This document shows, one piece after another, positions 40,924-52,265 of a DNA stretch of 64,000 nt (position 1 is the stretch's first letter; each line of letters starts with the position of its first letter). Source of the stretch: an uncultured Lactobacillus sp. GTDB taxonomy: Bacteria; Bacillota; Bacilli; Lactobacillales; Lactobacillaceae. The notes under the pieces were generated by a model that was given only the letters and a program-made list of their open reading frames with translations, did no database searches and had not been told where the DNA came from. A program made the position numbers and the translations under genes. The stretch covers positions 62,001 to 126,000 of the forward strand of contig CAJUNC010000003.1 of the NCBI GenBank assembly GCA_910587695.1, written 5' to 3'.

Positions 40924-43900
40924 TTGATCGATGTCAATAAATTCGATAGCATGCAAATCGGCCTTGCTTCATCCGATAAGATCAGAAGCTGGTCTTATGG
41001 TGAAGTCAAGAAGCCAGAAACGATCAACTATCGTACGTTGAAACCAGAAAAAGACGGTCTGTTTGATGAACGGATTTTCGGACCTACAAAAGACTGGGAA
41101 TGTGCCTGTGGAAAATACAAGAAAGTTAGCTATAAGGGCGTTGTATGTGACCGCTGTGGCGTTGAAGTCACACGTGCAAAAGTTCGCCGTGAACGTATGG
41201 GTCACATCGAACTTGCTGCCCCTGTAACACATATCTGGTATTTCAAAGGTATCCCTAGCCGTATGGGTCTTGTGCTTGACATGAGCCCTCGTGCCCTTGA
41301 AGAGATCATCTACTTTGCATCTTATGTGGTTACTGATGGTGGGGACACGCCTTTAGAAAGAAAACAACTCTTAACTGAACGTGAATATCGTGAAAAACGT
41401 GAAGAATACGGGGATGGCTTTAAGGCAGCAATGGGTGCTGAAGCTATCCGGACACTTTTACGCGATGTAGATCTAGAAAAAGAATGTGCTGAATTAAAAG
41501 AAGAATTAAAAGAAGCAACTGGTCAAAAACGGACACGTGCCGTTCGCCGTTTGGACATCTTGGAAGCCTTCTTGAACTCTGGTAACCATGCTGACTGGAT
41601 GGTAATGGATGCAATTCCTGTTATTCCACCAGATCTACGTCCAATGGTCCAACTTGAAGGTGGCCGTTTTGCAACAAGTGACTTGAACGATTTGTACCGC
41701 CGTGTTATCAACCGTAACAACCGTTTGAAACGCTTGCTCGACTTGAATGCACCTGGTATCATCGTGCAAAACGAAAAACGGATGTTGCAAGAAGCTGTTG
41801 ATGCTTTGATCGATAACGGTCGTCGTGGTCGTCCGGTAACAGGTCCTGGTAACCGTCCATTGAAGTCCTTATCTCACATGCTTAAAGGTAAGCAAGGTCG
41901 CTTCCGTCAAAACTTGTTAGGTAAGCGTGTTGACTACTCTGGTCGTTCGGTCATCGATGTTGGTCCTAAGTTGAAACTTAACCAAATGGGTATCCCTCAT
42001 GAAATGGCTTTGGAATTGTTCAAACCATTCATGATGCGTGAATTGACTAAGCGTGGTATGGCTTCTAATATCAAGAATGCTAAGCGTAAGATCGATCGTC
42101 GTGACGATGATATCTGGGATGTTTTAGAAGATGTTATCAAAGAACACCCAGTCTTGCTCAACCGCGCCCCTACATTGCACCGTTTGGGTATCCAAGCCTT
42201 TGAACCTACCTTAGTTGACGGTAAAGCTATGCGCTTGCATCCACTTGCCTGTGAAGCTTACAATGCCGACTTTGACGGGGACCAAATGGCTATCCACGTG
42301 CCATTATCTGATGAAGCTCAAGCAGAAGCACGCTTGCTCATGCTTGCTGCACACCACATCTTGGCACCTAAAGATGGTAAGCCGATCATCTCACCATCTC
42401 AAGATATGACGATCGGTAACTACTACATCACGATCGAAGAAAAAGATCGTGAAGGTGAAGGTATGATCTTCAAAGACGTCAACGAAGTTCGCACAGCTTA
42501 CCAAAACAACTACGTGCACTTGCACACACGTATTGGTTTGCAAGCTTCTTCCTTGGCTGCTAAAGGTACACCATTTACAGACTGGCAAAAAGACCGGATC
42601 TTGGTGACAACAGCTGGTAAAGCGATCTTTAACGAGATCTTGCCAGAAGATTTCCCATACCTTAACGAACCAACTACAGAAAACTTGTCCGGCAAGACGC
42701 CAGATAAGTATTTCTTAGAACCAGGTCAAGATATCCATGAATATTTGGCTGAAGCTGATCTTGTAGCACCATTCAAGTCTGGTTTCTTATCAGACATCAT
42801 CGCTCAAGTCTACAAAGACTACAAAGTTACTGCTACAGCAGAACTTTTGGACCGTATGAAAGACTTAGGTTACTACGAATCAACTAAATCTGGTTTAACA
42901 GTGGGTATCGCTGACGTTACTGATCTTGATGAAAAGCCAGAGATCGTTGAACGTGCTCACAAAGAAGTTGCGACAGTTGCTAAGCAATTCCGTCGTGGTT
43001 TGATCACAGAAGACGAACGTTACAACCGTGTTATCGCTATTTGGAACAAGGCTAAAGATGACATCCAAGCTAAGCTAGTTGAAAAGATGGATCCATCTAA
43101 CCCGATCCAAATGATGAGTGATTCCGGTGCTCGTGGTAATATCTCTAACTTTACTCAGCTCGCTGGTATGCGTGGTTTGATGGCTGCTCCTAACGGTAAG
43201 ACGATGGAACTTCCAGTTATCGCGAACTTCCGTGAAGGTCTTTCTGTGATGGAAATGTTTATCTCCACTCACGGTGCTCGTAAAGGTATGACCGATACGG
43301 CGCTTAAGACAGCTGACTCTGGTTACTTGACTCGTCGTTTGGTAGATGTTGCCCAAGATGTTATCATTCGTGAAACAGATTGTGGTACTGACCGTGGTTT
43401 AGATGTTACAGCTATCCGTGAAGGTAACGAAATGATCGAACCATTATACGATCGTATCTTAGGCCGTTACACGATGAAGGCTGTTAAACATCCAGAAACA
43501 GGCGAAGTTATCGTTCCAGCTGATGTTATGATCGATGAAACGATGGCACAACAAGTTGTTGATGCTGGTGTTGAAATGGTCACGATCCGTTCAGCCTTCA
43601 CATGTAACACACGTCATGGTGTTTGTGAACACTGCTACGGTCGTAACATGGCTACTGGTGATGAAGTTGAAGTGGGTGAAGCAGTTGGTACTGTGGCTGC
43701 TCAATCTATCGGTGAACCTGGTACTCAGCTTACGATGCGTACTTTCCATACCGGTGGGGTTGCCGGAGACGATATCACACAAGGTCTTCCTCGTGTGCAA
43801 GAAATCTTCGAAGCTCGTAATCCTAAGGGTCGTGCAACGATCACAGAAGTTACGGGTGTCATCCAATCAGTTGAAGAAAATCCAGCTGAACGTACAAAAG

Positions 43901-44595
43901 AAGTTACAGTTCAAGGTGAAACAGATACTAGAACATACTCCTTACCATTTACTTCTGTCTTGAAAGTAAAAGAAGGCGACTATGTTCACCGTGGTGAAGC
44001 CTTGACAGTAGGTTCGATCGATCCTAAGGAATTGATCAAAGTGCGTGACGTCTTATCGACTGAAAACTACATCTTGCATGAAGTTCAAAAAGTTTACCGT
44101 ATGCAAGGGGTAGAAATTTCTGATAAGCACGTTGAAGTTATGGCACGTCAAATGTTGCGTAAAGTTCGTATCATGGATCCCGGTGACACAAGCATGTTGC
44201 CAGGTACATTGATGGATATCAATGACTTTAAGGATAACAACGTTGATACTTTGATCAATGGCGGTATCCCAGCAACAGCACGTCCTGTCTTGCTTGGTAT
44301 CACTAAGGCCTCCTTGGAAACAAACAGTTTCTTATCTGCTGCTTCCTTCCAAGAAACAACACGTGTCCTAACTGATGCTGCTATCCGTGGTAAGAACGAT
44401 CCATTGATCGGTTTGAAGGAAAATGTTATCATCGGTAAGATCATCCCTGCTGGTACAGGTATGAAGAAGTACCGTGATATCGTTCCTGAAGAAGTAGGTA
44501 CTGCTTCTGACAGTGTTTACTCTATTTCCGACGTGGAAAAATCACTTGAAGCAAAAGAAGCGATGGCTGCTGTTAAAGCAGATGATGAAAACTAA
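40924..44595 (+). CDS. rpoC: RNA polymerase beta' subunit
   Basis: Beta' subunit, 1223 residues, carrying the catalytic magnesium site [12 protein letters not shown] near residue 445. The N-terminal zinc site is [20 protein letters not shown] near 60-75, and the second zinc cluster [13 protein letters not shown] is near 895. It starts at TTG 40924 with GGGAGGTCGG upstream. Length is normal for lactobacilli. A strong terminator follows. Confidence 0.98.
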   Translation: MIDVNKFDSMQIGLASSDKIRSWSYGEVKKPETINYRTLKPEKDGLFDERIFGPTKDWECACGKYKKVSYKGVVCDRCGVEVTRAKVRRERMGHIELAAPVTHIWYFKGIPSRMGLVLDMSPRALEEIIYFASYVVTDGGDTPLERKQLLTEREYREKREEYGDGFKAAMGAEAIRTLLRDVDLEKECAELKEELKEATGQKRTRAVRRLDILEAFLNSGNHADWMVMDAIPVIPPDLRPMVQLEGGRFATSDLNDLYRRVINRNNRLKRLLDLNAPGIIVQNEKRMLQEAVDALIDNGRRGRPVTGPGNRPLKSLSHMLKGKQGRFRQNLLGKRVDYSGRSVIDVGPKLKLNQMGIPHEMALELFKPFMMRELTKRGMASNIKNAKRKIDRRDDDIWDVLEDVIKEHPVLLNRAPTLHRLGIQAFEPTLVDGKAMRLHPLACEAYNADFDGDQMAIHVPLSDEAQAEARLLMLAAHHILAPKDGKPIISPSQDMTIGNYYITIEEKDREGEGMIFKDVNEVRTAYQNNYVHLHTRIGLQASSLAAKGTPFTDWQKDRILVTTAGKAIFNEILPEDFPYLNEPTTENLSGKTPDKYFLEPGQDIHEYLAEADLVAPFKSGFLSDIIAQVYKDYKVTATAELLDRMKDLGYYESTKSGLTVGIADVTDLDEKPEIVERAHKEVATVAKQFRRGLITEDERYNRVIAIWNKAKDDIQAKLVEKMDPSNPIQMMSDSGARGNISNFTQLAGMRGLMAAPNGKTMELPVIANFREGLSVMEMFISTHGARKGMTDTALKTADSGYLTRRLVDVAQDVIIRETDCGTDRGLDVTAIREGNEMIEPLYDRILGRYTMKAVKHPETGEVIVPADVMIDETMAQQVVDAGVEMVTIRSAFTCNTRHGVCEHCYGRNMATGDEVEVGEAVGTVAAQSIGEPGTQLTMRTFHTGGVAGDDITQGLPRVQEIFEARNPKGRATITEVTGVIQSVEENPAERTKEVTVQGETDTRTYSLPFTSVLKVKEGDYVHRGEALTVGSIDPKELIKVRDVLSTENYILHEVQKVYRMQGVEISDKHVEVMARQMLRKVRIMDPGDTSMLPGTLMDINDFKDNNVDTLINGGIPATARPVLLGITKASLETNSFLSAASFQETTRVLTDAAIRGKNDPLIGLKENVIIGKIIPAGTGMKKYRDIVPEEVGTASDSVYSISDVEKSLEAKEAMAAVKADDEN

Positions 44596-44611
44596 GCATC
44601 GCTGACATACT

Positions 44612-44648
44612 AAAAAAGCATCTCGCTAAAATGCGAGGTGCTTTTTGT
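44612..44648 (+). terminator. rpoBC terminator
   Basis: AAAAAAGCATCTCGC pairs with GCGAGGTGCTTTTT, directly after rpoC. Confidence 0.9.
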
Positions 44649-44653
44649 TTGGG

Positions 44654-45571
44654 CTAATTTTGCATATTTTGGCTGACCTTATCCAATAACCATTGATTAA
44701 AGGCAACAGTATCGATACCCACACAGACTTTAGCATTGGTTTTACCATCATGATAGGCACCACGGATATCAGCCACAGTTTCACCTACTGCGGGGCCTTC
44801 TGTGACGATATCGATCCAGTAGTCTTTAGTTTCAAAGGCTTCTGGATGTTCGAGATAAAAGAGCGTTTGAAGATCGTGGATCGCTGTTCCGGTCTCATCA
44901 TGGTCAAAGTCATGACCGATGATATCATGGAGCATTTGACCAGCACGCCCAAATTGTTTGAGCTTATCTGTCGTTTCATCACTGATCCGGCCAGTAAGAG
45001 TAACATCTAGCCCGACCATGATAAGTGGGATCTGAGAACTATACATGATCTGAGCAGCATGTGGATCGGTAAAGACGTTGAATTCAGCAGCACTAGTCAT
45101 ATTGCCACGACCTAATGAGCCCCCCATTGCAATGATCTGCTTGATCTTAGATTTGACTTCAGGATATTCACGCAGTAGAAGGGCAATGTTGGTGTAGGCT
45201 CCAGTAGTGATCAAAGTTATCGGCTCTGCGCTGTTCATGAGCGTTTCATGTAAAGCTTGGACAGCATGCAAATCAAGTGGCTTACTTGTTGGTTCGGGGA
45301 AGTCATAGCCTGCCATGCCACTTTCACCGTGGATCCGAGCTGCATCTTCGAATTTTTTGATCAATGGGTCAGTCGCACCAGCCGCTACAGGTACATCTTT
45401 ATTGAAAAAGTCGACTAGCTTTAAAGCATTTTTAGTCGTTTTATCAACCGTTACGTTACCAGCAACGGTAGTGATCAAAGCCACCTCTAGCTTAGGATCG
45501 GTCAGAGCAGTTGAGATCATCACAGCGTCATCGATCCCTGGGTCAGTATCTAAAATAATTTTGTGTTTCAT
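44654..45571 (-). CDS. Nucleoside hydrolase
   Basis: A ribonucleoside hydrolase of the IU-NH family, 305 residues, which splits the N-glycosidic bond of nucleosides to ribose and base for salvage. The calcium site DTDPGIDDA lies at residues 8-16, with LVGLDVT-type and HDL-type blocks (MVGLDVTLTG, IHDLQTLFYL) later. ATG 45571 has GAGGTG 9 bases upstream; the longer frame above it lacks a site. Substrate preference (purine, pyrimidine or uridine) is not visible. Convergent with rpoC across the terminator. Confidence 0.88.
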   Translation of the reverse strand: MKHKIILDTDPGIDDAVMISTALTDPKLEVALITTVAGNVTVDKTTKNALKLVDFFNKDVPVAAGATDPLIKKFEDAARIHGESGMAGYDFPEPTSKPLDLHAVQALHETLMNSAEPITLITTGAYTNIALLLREYPEVKSKIKQIIAMGGSLGRGNMTSAAEFNVFTDPHAAQIMYSSQIPLIMVGLDVTLTGRISDETTDKLKQFGRAGQMLHDIIGHDFDHDETGTAIHDLQTLFYLEHPEAFETKDYWIDIVTEGPAVGETVADIRGAYHDGKTNAKVCVGIDTVAFNQWLLDKVSQNMQN

Positions 45572-45668
45572 AAATAATTCACCTCTATATAAAAATATCA
45601 TTATACACTATAAATTATAATTGAAACCGCTTGATTTTACATGGATCGACCCTTGAACTTATCTTTTT

Positions 45669-46346
45669 TTAAAATTTAGCCCAAGCTAAAGCAACAGGTA
45701 AGCTCAAAAGATATCCCAAAGACAGAAAGGGAACAAAAGGAAGAGCACGTTGCTTAGTGTATTTGGCATAGATTAGTGCTGTTAGACTGGCGATAAATAA
45801 AATGCTAGTCAAAGTTTGATCACCTAGTGTTATCCCTAAGACTAAGATAACAAAGGTATCACCATAGCCAAGTTTTTTAGTCCAATTTGCCCAAAAGAGC
45901 ACGCTAAGTAAAACAACTTGGGTAAAGGAAAATTGCAAGGGTGCAAGTGTTAGTAAGCAGATGGCGCCTAATACTAATAGGTGAAGGGAAATAGTCGTAT
46001 CTTGCCAATCTTCCAGACTCAAGCAAAGTAACCAAAAACTCGTCAAAATGAAATTAGGCCAGATCTCCCATGGTAAAAAATAGCAGACACTGCCCAGTAA
46101 CAGGCCAAAACCTAATTCGATGTAGGTGCTTAAGGGTGAGATCTTTTGGTGGCAAAAATGACAATACCCTTTTTGTAAAAAATAACCTAAGACGGGGATT
46201 AGTTGCCACCAAGTCAAATCATGCTGGCAATTTTCACAAAAAGAATGCGGGTAGAGCAATGAATATCGGTATTTAGAGCGGTAAGCTAGACAGGTCGCAA
46301 ATGACCCTAGACATAAACCTAAGATAGTTATCAGTGTGATCAGCAT
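45669..46346 (-). CDS. comC: Prepilin peptidase ComC (A24 family)
   Basis: A membrane aspartyl protease that trims and methylates the type IV-like pilins of the competence machinery. From ATG 46346 it has 225 residues, starting with the usual LGLCLGSFATCLAYR. Two zinc CxxC pairs (37/40 and 62/65) are present, then the catalytic aspartates in LEDWQD and GYGD. About seven membrane helices. Intact by motif. The ATG lies 8 bases from a solitary IS607 right end (46355-46518) and lacks a good ribosome binding site, so its native upstream signals may have been replaced. Confidence 0.85.
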   Translation of the reverse strand: MLITLITILGLCLGSFATCLAYRSKYRYSLLYPHSFCENCQHDLTWWQLIPVLGYFLQKGYCHFCHQKISPLSTYIELGFGLLLGSVCYFLPWEIWPNFILTSFWLLCLSLEDWQDTTISLHLLVLGAICLLTLAPLQFSFTQVVLLSVLFWANWTKKLGYGDTFVILVLGITLGDQTLTSILFIASLTALIYAKYTKQRALPFVPFLSLGYLLSLPVALAWAKF

Positions 46347-46354
46347 ATAAGAAC

Positions 46355-46518
46355 CTGCTATATAAAACGTGAACAAACGTAATCAAATGATTACATTTGA
46401 AAAAGAAATATAGCTTTTCCTTTCCTAATTTTATTTACTACCATCAACGCTAGTATTCCCATATCCTAACAAGAGAGTAATGACATTGACTAGCTCAGAT
46501 AGCCTAAGGGTGTAGCTC
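46355..46518 (-). mobile_element. Solitary IS607-type right end (omegaRNA-like) upstream of comC
   Basis: Read on the minus strand this 164-base segment matches 36387-36560 almost base for base, except for a shorter hairpin loop (about 8 bases fewer) and some substitutions. No tnpA or tnpB accompanies it. It ends TTTTATATAGCAG like the full element, and the following bases GTTCTTATATGCTGAT run into the comC start. It could be a remnant of an excised or deleted element, a nonautonomous derivative, or a retained omegaRNA gene. Confidence 0.75.
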
Positions 46519-46577
46519 CTCACTTTATAGATACGCAAAACCTTTGAAAAAAATTGTGCATAATTTGAAAATATTAT

Positions 46578-46607
46578 TTGACATTCCTTGTTTAAACGTG
46601 GTAATCT
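46578..46607 (+). promoter_or_regulatory. Promoter of the rpsL operon
   Basis: TTGACA (46578-46583) with TAATCT (46602-46607), 18 bases apart. The 185-base leader to rpsL includes an inverted repeat CTTGGGGTCGTCCCAAG and an AACG...CGTT stem with T run near 46690-46720, possibly attenuation. Confidence 0.6.
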
Positions 46608-46791
46608 GTAAAAGGTGCTTTATGTGAACAGTTCTCTTGGGGTCGTCCCAAGATCGTGCTGGCTGTGAGCAAGTTAGCACACATTTAAACGACGTACATC
46701 GGGACGTTATTTTTTTATTCACAAAAAAGAAACTCCTGGATGTGTGTACTTAAAAATAATACATGAGACAAGGAAGGAGGAAGCTTTAGAT

Positions 46792-47205
46792 ATGCCTACA
46801 ATTAACCAATTAGTTCGTAAGGGCCGTAAGTCTAAAGGTTCAAAATCTAATTCCCCAGCTTTAAACTTTGGGTATAACAGTTACAAGAAAGTACAAACAA
46901 ACAATCCTGCTCCTCAAAAACGCGGGGTTGCAACTCGTGTCGGTACAATGACACCTAAGAAACCTAACTCTGCTTTACGTAAGTATGCTCGTGTTCGTTT
47001 GTCTAACTTGATCGAAGTTACAGCATACATCCCAGGTATCGGCCACAACTTGCAAGAACACAGTGTTGTTCTTATCCGTGGCGGTCGTGTAAAAGACTTA
47101 CCAGGGGTTCGTTACCATATCGTTCGTGGTGCTTTAGATACAGCCGGTGTTGACGGTCGTATGCAAAGTCGCTCCAAGTATGGTGCTAAGAAACCTAAGA
47201 AATAA
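46792..47205 (+). CDS. rpsL: 30S ribosomal protein S12
   Basis: S12 shapes the decoding centre. 137 residues from ATG 46792, with AAGGAGGAAG upstream; the in-frame ATG at 46744 is too early. [11 protein letters not shown] and the [11 protein letters not shown] block are present, with the lysine positions associated with streptomycin sensitivity unchanged. First gene of rpsL-rpsG-fusA. Confidence 0.98.
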   Translation: MPTINQLVRKGRKSKGSKSNSPALNFGYNSYKKVQTNNPAPQKRGVATRVGTMTPKKPNSALRKYARVRLSNLIEVTAYIPGIGHNLQEHSVVLIRGGRVKDLPGVRYHIVRGALDTAGVDGRMQSRSKYGAKKPKK

Positions 47206-47273
47206 TTAAACATAAATAACTAAAAAATACTTAATTACGAAGAAGTAGCTAGAATTTGAGGAGGTCATTTTAG

Positions 47274-47744
47274 ATGCCAAGAAAAGGTGCCGTTGCAAAA
47301 CGCGAAGTGCTCCCAGATCCAATTTACAACTCAAAATTGGTTACACGCTTGATCAACCGTTTGATGTTAGACGGTAAGCGCGGGACTGCATCAAAAATTT
47401 TATACGAATCTTTTGATATTATTAAGGAACAAACAGGTAACGATCCATTAGAAGTGTTCGAAGAAGCAATGAAGAACATCATGCCTGTTTTGGAAGTTAA
47501 AGCTCGCCGTGTCGGTGGTTCTAACTACCAAGTTCCGATCGAAGTTCGTCCAGAACGTCGTACAACATTAGGTTTGCGTTGGTTAGTTAACTACTCACGT
47601 TTACGTGGGGAACACACAATGCCAGAACGCTTAGCTAAAGAAATTATGGACGCTGCTAACAATACAGGTGCATCAGTTAAGAAGCGCGAAGATACACACA
47701 AGATGGCAGAAGCCAACCGCGCATTTGCACACTATCGCTGGTAA
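47274..47744 (+). CDS. rpsG: 30S ribosomal protein S7
   Basis: S7 starts assembly of the 30S head by binding the 3' domain of 16S rRNA. 156 residues from ATG 47274 with GAGGAGG 10 bases upstream. The beginning [20 protein letters not shown] and the [20 protein letters not shown] block are typical. A strong hairpin with a T run follows before fusA. Confidence 0.98.
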   Translation: MPRKGAVAKREVLPDPIYNSKLVTRLINRLMLDGKRGTASKILYESFDIIKEQTGNDPLEVFEEAMKNIMPVLEVKARRVGGSNYQVPIEVRPERRTTLGLRWLVNYSRLRGEHTMPERLAKEIMDAANNTGASVKKREDTHKMAEANRAFAHYRW

Positions 47745-47750
47745 TTTTAG

Positions 47751-47800
47751 GATGACTATTATATGATTTAGATAGGTAAATCTTATAGTAGTCATTTTTT
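47751..47800 (+). terminator. Terminator or attenuator between rpsG and fusA
   Basis: ATGACTATTATATGATTT pairs with AAATCTTATAGTAGTCAT and is followed by seven T. fusA lies only 50 bases beyond, so read-through or a second promoter must supply it. Confidence 0.7.
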
Positions 47801-47850
47801 TGAAAAAAGAACTACTATTATCTTTATTTTTGGAAGGAGAGAAATCTCAA

Positions 47851-49941
47851 ATGGCAAACAAGCGTGAATTCCCATTGGAAAAAACACGTAACATCGGGAT
47901 CGTTGCTCACATCGATGCTGGTAAGACAACAACGACCGAACGTATCTTGTATTACACAGGTAAGATCCACAAAATCGGTGAAACACACGATGGTGCTTCA
48001 CAAATGGACTGGATGGAACAAGAACAAGAACGTGGTATCACGATCACATCTGCTGCTACAACAGCGCAATGGAAAGACAACCGGATCAACATCATCGACA
48101 CCCCAGGACACGTTGACTTTACTGTCGAAGTAGAACGTTCATTACGTGTTCTTGACGGTGCGGTAGTTGTTTTGGATGCTCAATCTGGTGTAGAACCACA
48201 AACAGAAAACGTATGGCGTCAAGCTACAACATACGGTGTTCCACGTATCGTATTCATCAACAAGATGGACAAGATCGGTGCTAACTTTGACTACTCTGTA
48301 AGCACGATCAAGGACCGTTTGCAAGCAAACCCATTGCCAGTTCAAATGCCTATCGGTGCTGAAGATCAATTCGAAGGTGTTATCGACTTGGTTGAAATGC
48401 AAGCTGATCTTTATGATGAAGATGCTTCCGGTGCTAGCTGGGAAACAGTTGATATTCCAGAAGAATACTTAGAAGAAGCACAAACTCGCCGTGAAGAAAT
48501 GATCGAAGCATTAGCTGATGTTAATGAAGACATCATGGAAAAATACCTTGGTGGGGAAGAAATTTCTAAAGAAGAGATCAAGAAAGCTATTCGTCAAGCT
48601 ACACTTAGCTTAGATGTATACCCTGTTTTTGCTGGTTCTGCCTTCAAGAACAAAGGTGTTCAAATGATGCTTGATGGTGTTAATGATTACTTACCATCTC
48701 CATTAGATGTTAAGCCATATAACGCTACAAACCCAGATACAGACGAAGTTGTTGAACTTGTTGCTGATGATGACAAGCCATTTGCTGGTTTAGCATTTAA
48801 GATCGCAACTGACCCATTCGTTGGTCGTTTGACATTCTTCCGTGTTTACACAGGTACTTTAGAAGCTGGTTCATACGTCTTGAACGCTACAAAAGGCAAG
48901 CGTGAACGTGTAGGTCGTTTGTTGCAAATGCACTCTAACCACCGTAACGAGATCGCTGAAGTATTCTCTGGTGATATCGCTGCTGCTATCGGTTTGAAGG
49001 ACACAACAACAGGTGACTCCTTGACAGATCCTAAGCACCCATTGATCCTTGAATCCATGGAATTCCCAGAACCAGTTATCCAAGTTTCTGTAGAACCAAA
49101 ATCTAAGGCTGACCAAGATAAGATGGACGTTGCTTTACAAAAACTTGCTGAAGAAGATCCTACATTCAAGGCTGAAACAAACCCTGAAACAGGCGAAACA
49201 TTGATCGCTGGGATGGGTGAGTTGCACTTGGATATCATCGTTGATCGTATGAAGCGTGAATTCCACGTGGAAGCTACTGTTGGTGAACCACAAGTTGCTT
49301 ACCGTGAAACATTCACAAAACAAGTACAATCACAAGGTAAGTTCGTTCGCCAATCTGGTGGTAAAGGTCAATATGGTGACGTTTGGATCGAATTTACACC
49401 AAACGAAGAAGGTAAAGGCTTCGAATTTGAAAATGCTATCGTCGGTGGTGTTGTTCCTCGTGAATACATCCCTTCAGTAGAACAAGGTTTGAAGGAAGCT
49501 ATGCAAAATGGTGTCTTGGCTGGCTATCCATTGATCGACGTTAAGGCTAAGTTATATGATGGTAGCTACCACGATGTTGACTCCTCTGAAGCTGCATTTA
49601 AGGTCGCTGCATCACTTTCCTTGCGTAACGCTGCATCCAAGGCTGGTGCTGTAATTCTTGAACCTATCATGAAAGTCGAAGTTGTTGCTCCAGAAGACAA
49701 CTTGGGTGATGTTATGGGTCACGTGACAGCTCGTCGTGGTCGTGTTGAAGGTATGGAAGCTCGTGGTAACGCACAAGTTGTTAACGCATTTGTTCCATTG
49801 TCCGAAATGTTCGGTTACGCAACAACATTGCGTTCTGCAACACAAGGTCGTGGTACATTTACAATGACAATGGATCACTACGAACCAGTGCCAAAGGCTA
49901 TCCAAGAAGAGATCATCAAGAAAAACGGCGGCAACGCTTAA
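47851..49941 (+). CDS. fusA: Elongation factor G
   Basis: The GTPase that drives translocation of tRNA and mRNA after peptide bond formation. 696 residues from ATG 47851 (GGAAGGAGAG upstream; a frame extension from 47800 has no site). P-loop [21 protein letters not shown] and NKMD motifs are all present, and domains II to V follow to the normal length. The core domain shows no fusidic-acid-type oddity that I can see. Terminator at 49961. Confidence 0.98.
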   Translation: MANKREFPLEKTRNIGIVAHIDAGKTTTTERILYYTGKIHKIGETHDGASQMDWMEQEQERGITITSAATTAQWKDNRINIIDTPGHVDFTVEVERSLRVLDGAVVVLDAQSGVEPQTENVWRQATTYGVPRIVFINKMDKIGANFDYSVSTIKDRLQANPLPVQMPIGAEDQFEGVIDLVEMQADLYDEDASGASWETVDIPEEYLEEAQTRREEMIEALADVNEDIMEKYLGGEEISKEEIKKAIRQATLSLDVYPVFAGSAFKNKGVQMMLDGVNDYLPSPLDVKPYNATNPDTDEVVELVADDDKPFAGLAFKIATDPFVGRLTFFRVYTGTLEAGSYVLNATKGKRERVGRLLQMHSNHRNEIAEVFSGDIAAAIGLKDTTTGDSLTDPKHPLILESMEFPEPVIQVSVEPKSKADQDKMDVALQKLAEEDPTFKAETNPETGETLIAGMGELHLDIIVDRMKREFHVEATVGEPQVAYRETFTKQVQSQGKFVRQSGGKGQYGDVWIEFTPNEEGKGFEFENAIVGGVVPREYIPSVEQGLKEAMQNGVLAGYPLIDVKAKLYDGSYHDVDSSEAAFKVAASLSLRNAASKAGAVILEPIMKVEVVAPEDNLGDVMGHVTARRGRVEGMEARGNAQVVNAFVPLSEMFGYATTLRSATQGRGTFTMTMDHYEPVPKAIQEEIIKKNGGNA

Positions 49942-49960
49942 TTACAATTGATGTTATAAG

Positions 49961-49995
49961 AAAAGACCGTTGGGATTATCCCAGCGGTCTTTTTG
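49961..49995. terminator. fusA terminator
   Basis: AAAAGACCGTTGGGA pairs with TCCCAGCGGTCTTTTT. The A and T runs let it serve the converging patatin gene as well. Confidence 0.9.
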
Positions 49996-50007
49996 TGATA
50001 CATAAAA

Positions 50008-50868
50008 TTAGCTTTCTAAATAAGCGATCATTTTATCGAAGTTATTTTCCATGTCAGCAGTTCCTACTTGATAGAGTTCATCGAGTTTTTTGATGTTGTG
50101 TTCTAAACGGCCGACTTTAACAGGTGTTTCTGGTGCTAAAACAAAGATCTTATCGTCTTTTTCTAATTGGTTCAAGGTTTCGACCGACTTATTGTAATTT
50201 TCTGGGCGTGCGATCGCAGCTTTGACAAAGTTAGGATAAGTTTTGAAATGGCGGTGATAGAGCTTTTGAAGGGCAAAGCTAGTTGGTTTTTTGCGGTAAT
50301 CTCGCATTCTAGTTCTGACGACTACGATCTTATCAAAACCTGCTTGTTGTGCTAGATCATAAGGTATCGAATCAGCGATCCCGCCGTCTAGACATAATCC
50401 TTTGACTGTTTGGACTGGTTTTGAGATAAAAGGCATAGAAGATGAAGCTTCTAAAGCATTCACAAATGGTTTGCCTGGTTTTGGTTTATTAAAGGTAACA
50501 GCTTTTCCGCTTGTCAATTCAGTCGCTACGACCACAAAATTAGTCTCCGAGCGTTCGTATGCTTTTGCATCAAAGTTATGCCAAGTCGGTCCGTGATCTG
50601 CGAATAAGAAATCAAGGTTGATGATGCTTTCTTTTTTGAGTACATTAGCCATTGAGATATATTCTTTGTCATCACGGTATTGCGTATTGATGTTGTAGGT
50701 TCGCTTGTATTGTTTGGAAACGTAATTAGCGCCACTCAAAGAGCCAGCTGAAACGCCGATCACGGTTTTAAATTGAATATCTTTTTTTAGTAAAACATCA
50801 AGGATGCCCGAAGTGTAGAGCCCACGCATGGCGCCACCCTCAAGCACTAGTGCTGCATTATAGTACAT
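50008..50868 (-). CDS. Patatin-like phospholipase
   Basis: A lipid acyl hydrolase of the patatin family, 286 residues from ATG 50868 (GAGAAGG upstream, weakly spaced). The oxyanion loop EGGAMRG lies at residues 10-16, the nucleophile GVSAGS has Ser40, and the catalytic aspartate is in LDGGIADS near 165. No signal peptide, so it is cytoplasmic. Bacterial homologs are thought to act on phospholipids or acylglycerols; the substrate is unknown. It is converging with fusA, interrupting the usual fusA to rpsJ proximity. Confidence 0.85.
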   Translation of the reverse strand: MYYNAALVLEGGAMRGLYTSGILDVLLKKDIQFKTVIGVSAGSLSGANYVSKQYKRTYNINTQYRDDKEYISMANVLKKESIINLDFLFADHGPTWHNFDAKAYERSETNFVVVATELTSGKAVTFNKPKPGKPFVNALEASSSMPFISKPVQTVKGLCLDGGIADSIPYDLAQQAGFDKIVVVRTRMRDYRKKPTSFALQKLYHRHFKTYPNFVKAAIARPENYNKSVETLNQLEKDDKIFVLAPETPVKVGRLEHNIKKLDELYQVGTADMENNFDKMIAYLES

Positions 50869-51367
50869 AATTAATGACCTTCTCTCTTCTTGGTACAACC
50901 TAATTTTAAGAAGTTTAAGTTTTTTGTGCAAGGTAAAAGGAAAGATTTAAACTAAATGCTTAAAAATACTGTTAATGATAAAGAGGGGCAAACAGCGTAT
51001 TATATCGGAAAAACAAAAGATTTGGAGGAAGATCACAGAAACTATTAAAATAGATCTTGCTCCAGTGATAAATGATCCTAAAGATTTAGACAATATCACT
51101 AGTAGATTGGAGAATTATTAGGCAGATAAATGCATCAAAGAAATGAGGTAAGTTGATCTGGAAGTTCAAATAAGAGGTGGATGTTATTTAAAAAATTGGG
51201 ATAAGTCTCTCAAATTTTAAGACAAAATAAGTAGTGGAAGTCATTTAGTTGGTCATATTGGCTATAATGGAAAAAGAACAACGGGATATGGCGATACAAA
51301 ATGTAATTTAAAATCTTCTATAATTGTATACTAAAGATAAACTTCCTAAATATTGAATAACATAAAA
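50869..51367. other. 500-base noncoding region with decayed coding traces
   Basis: Plus-strand fragments remain: ATG 50956 starts a 30-codon frame (MLKNTVNDKEGQTAYYIGKT), a following frame reads DPKDLDNITSRLENY, and near 51220-51330 a frame reads SGSHLVGHIGYNGKRTTGYG. They are separated by stops and frameshifts and I cannot name a parent gene. No RNA gene is visible. Confidence 0.4.
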
Positions 51368-51369
51368 AT

Positions 51370-51416
51370 AACAGCATGAGCGCTAGTTTTAAACTAACAT
51401 CACATGCTGTTTTATT
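51370..51416 (-). terminator. Terminator of the isochorismatase-family gene
   Basis: AACAGCATG pairs with CATGCTGTT around a loop holding TAGTTTAAAACTA, with a T-rich run on the minus strand. Confidence 0.75.
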
Positions 51417-51418
51417 TT

Positions 51419-51967
51419 TTAGTACACTTTTGCGCCTAAAGAACTTTCAAAATGACGTAAAGCCCATTCATGACCGATTTGATCAAAGCTAGCCACAGCA
51501 TTTTTAGGGATCTCAAGGGCGTAGTTTAGGTCGTAAGCGTCTACGGCGGTATGCAAGACGCAAATGTCAGTGCAGACCCCAGTCAAACAGAGCGTCTCGA
51601 TCTTGTGAGTGCGTAAAAAGTTATCCAAGCCTGTATTTTGGAAGCTGGAATACCGATCCTTGGAGTATTGCCAGACCAATTCATTATCTTGATTGTTTTG
51701 GTACCACTTTGCCAGTTTACCGTAAAGTTGGTGTCCCCAAGTTTTTTCTATATTATGTGGGGGGAATAAATTGCTTTCAGGATGGTACTTATCATTTAAC
51801 TGGTGTGTATCGGTCGGTAAGATAACATAGTCACTGTTAGCTAGATAGGCATCAGCTAATTTAATGATAGATTCTTCGATAGCTTGGCCGGATTCTTTGC
51901 AAGAGAGCGCACCGTTATCGGCGATAAAGTCGTTAGTGTAATCGATAATGAGTAGAGCTTTTTTCAT
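51419..51967 (-). CDS. Isochorismatase-family cysteine hydrolase (nicotinamidase-like)
   Basis: 182 residues from ATG 51967. IIDYTNDFIADNGAL places the catalytic Asp at residue 9. A lysine-bearing block (near 90-110) and GVCTDICVLHTAVDA with the cysteine nucleophile complete the triad. The TDTHQ and KYHPES stretch supplies metal-binding residues as in nicotinamidases, which turn nicotinamide into nicotinate for NAD salvage. Substrate is not proven by sequence. A longer upstream frame exists but lacks a start site. It is divergent from rpsJ. Confidence 0.82.
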   Translation of the reverse strand: MKKALLIIDYTNDFIADNGALSCKESGQAIEESIIKLADAYLANSDYVILPTDTHQLNDKYHPESNLFPPHNIEKTWGHQLYGKLAKWYQNNQDNELVWQYSKDRYSSFQNTGLDNFLRTHKIETLCLTGVCTDICVLHTAVDAYDLNYALEIPKNAVASFDQIGHEWALRHFESSLGAKVY

Positions 51968-52072
51968 GTTAAGATACCTCGTGTATATTTTTCTATTATA
52001 ATAGAAGAAAAGTGATCTAGTTGTAAAGTAAAAAACAAATAACGCTTTCACAAAAATATTTTCAAAAAATAC

Positions 52073-52101
52073 TTGATTTGTATTTTTGTTTGTAATAATA
52101 T
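52073..52101 (+). promoter_or_regulatory. Promoter of the S10-spc operon
   Basis: TTGATT (52073-52078), 17 bases, TAATAT (52096-52101). The leader from about 52108 to 52255 holds GGTTGCGACACACCCGGGAG, CCACAGGC and paired segments near 52200-52250, probably a ribosomal protein binding leader for feedback control (inference). Confidence 0.55.
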
Positions 52102-52265
52102 AGAAAAGTACTTGTGCAAGGGACAAGTGCATAATTCAGTTGTTTTATATTTTAAATGAGCTATGATGTGAAAGGTTGCGACACACCCGGGAGCTTTGCC
52201 ACAGGCGTGACGGGAATTTTCACGGAGCTAGTCTTATTTTTAAAATAGACGAGGGAGGTAACATA

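Noticed and set aside
52160..52262. A metabolite riboswitch before rpsJ
   Set aside because: The sequence fits no riboswitch consensus I know. A ribosomal protein leader is the simpler reading, given its place before the S10 operon.
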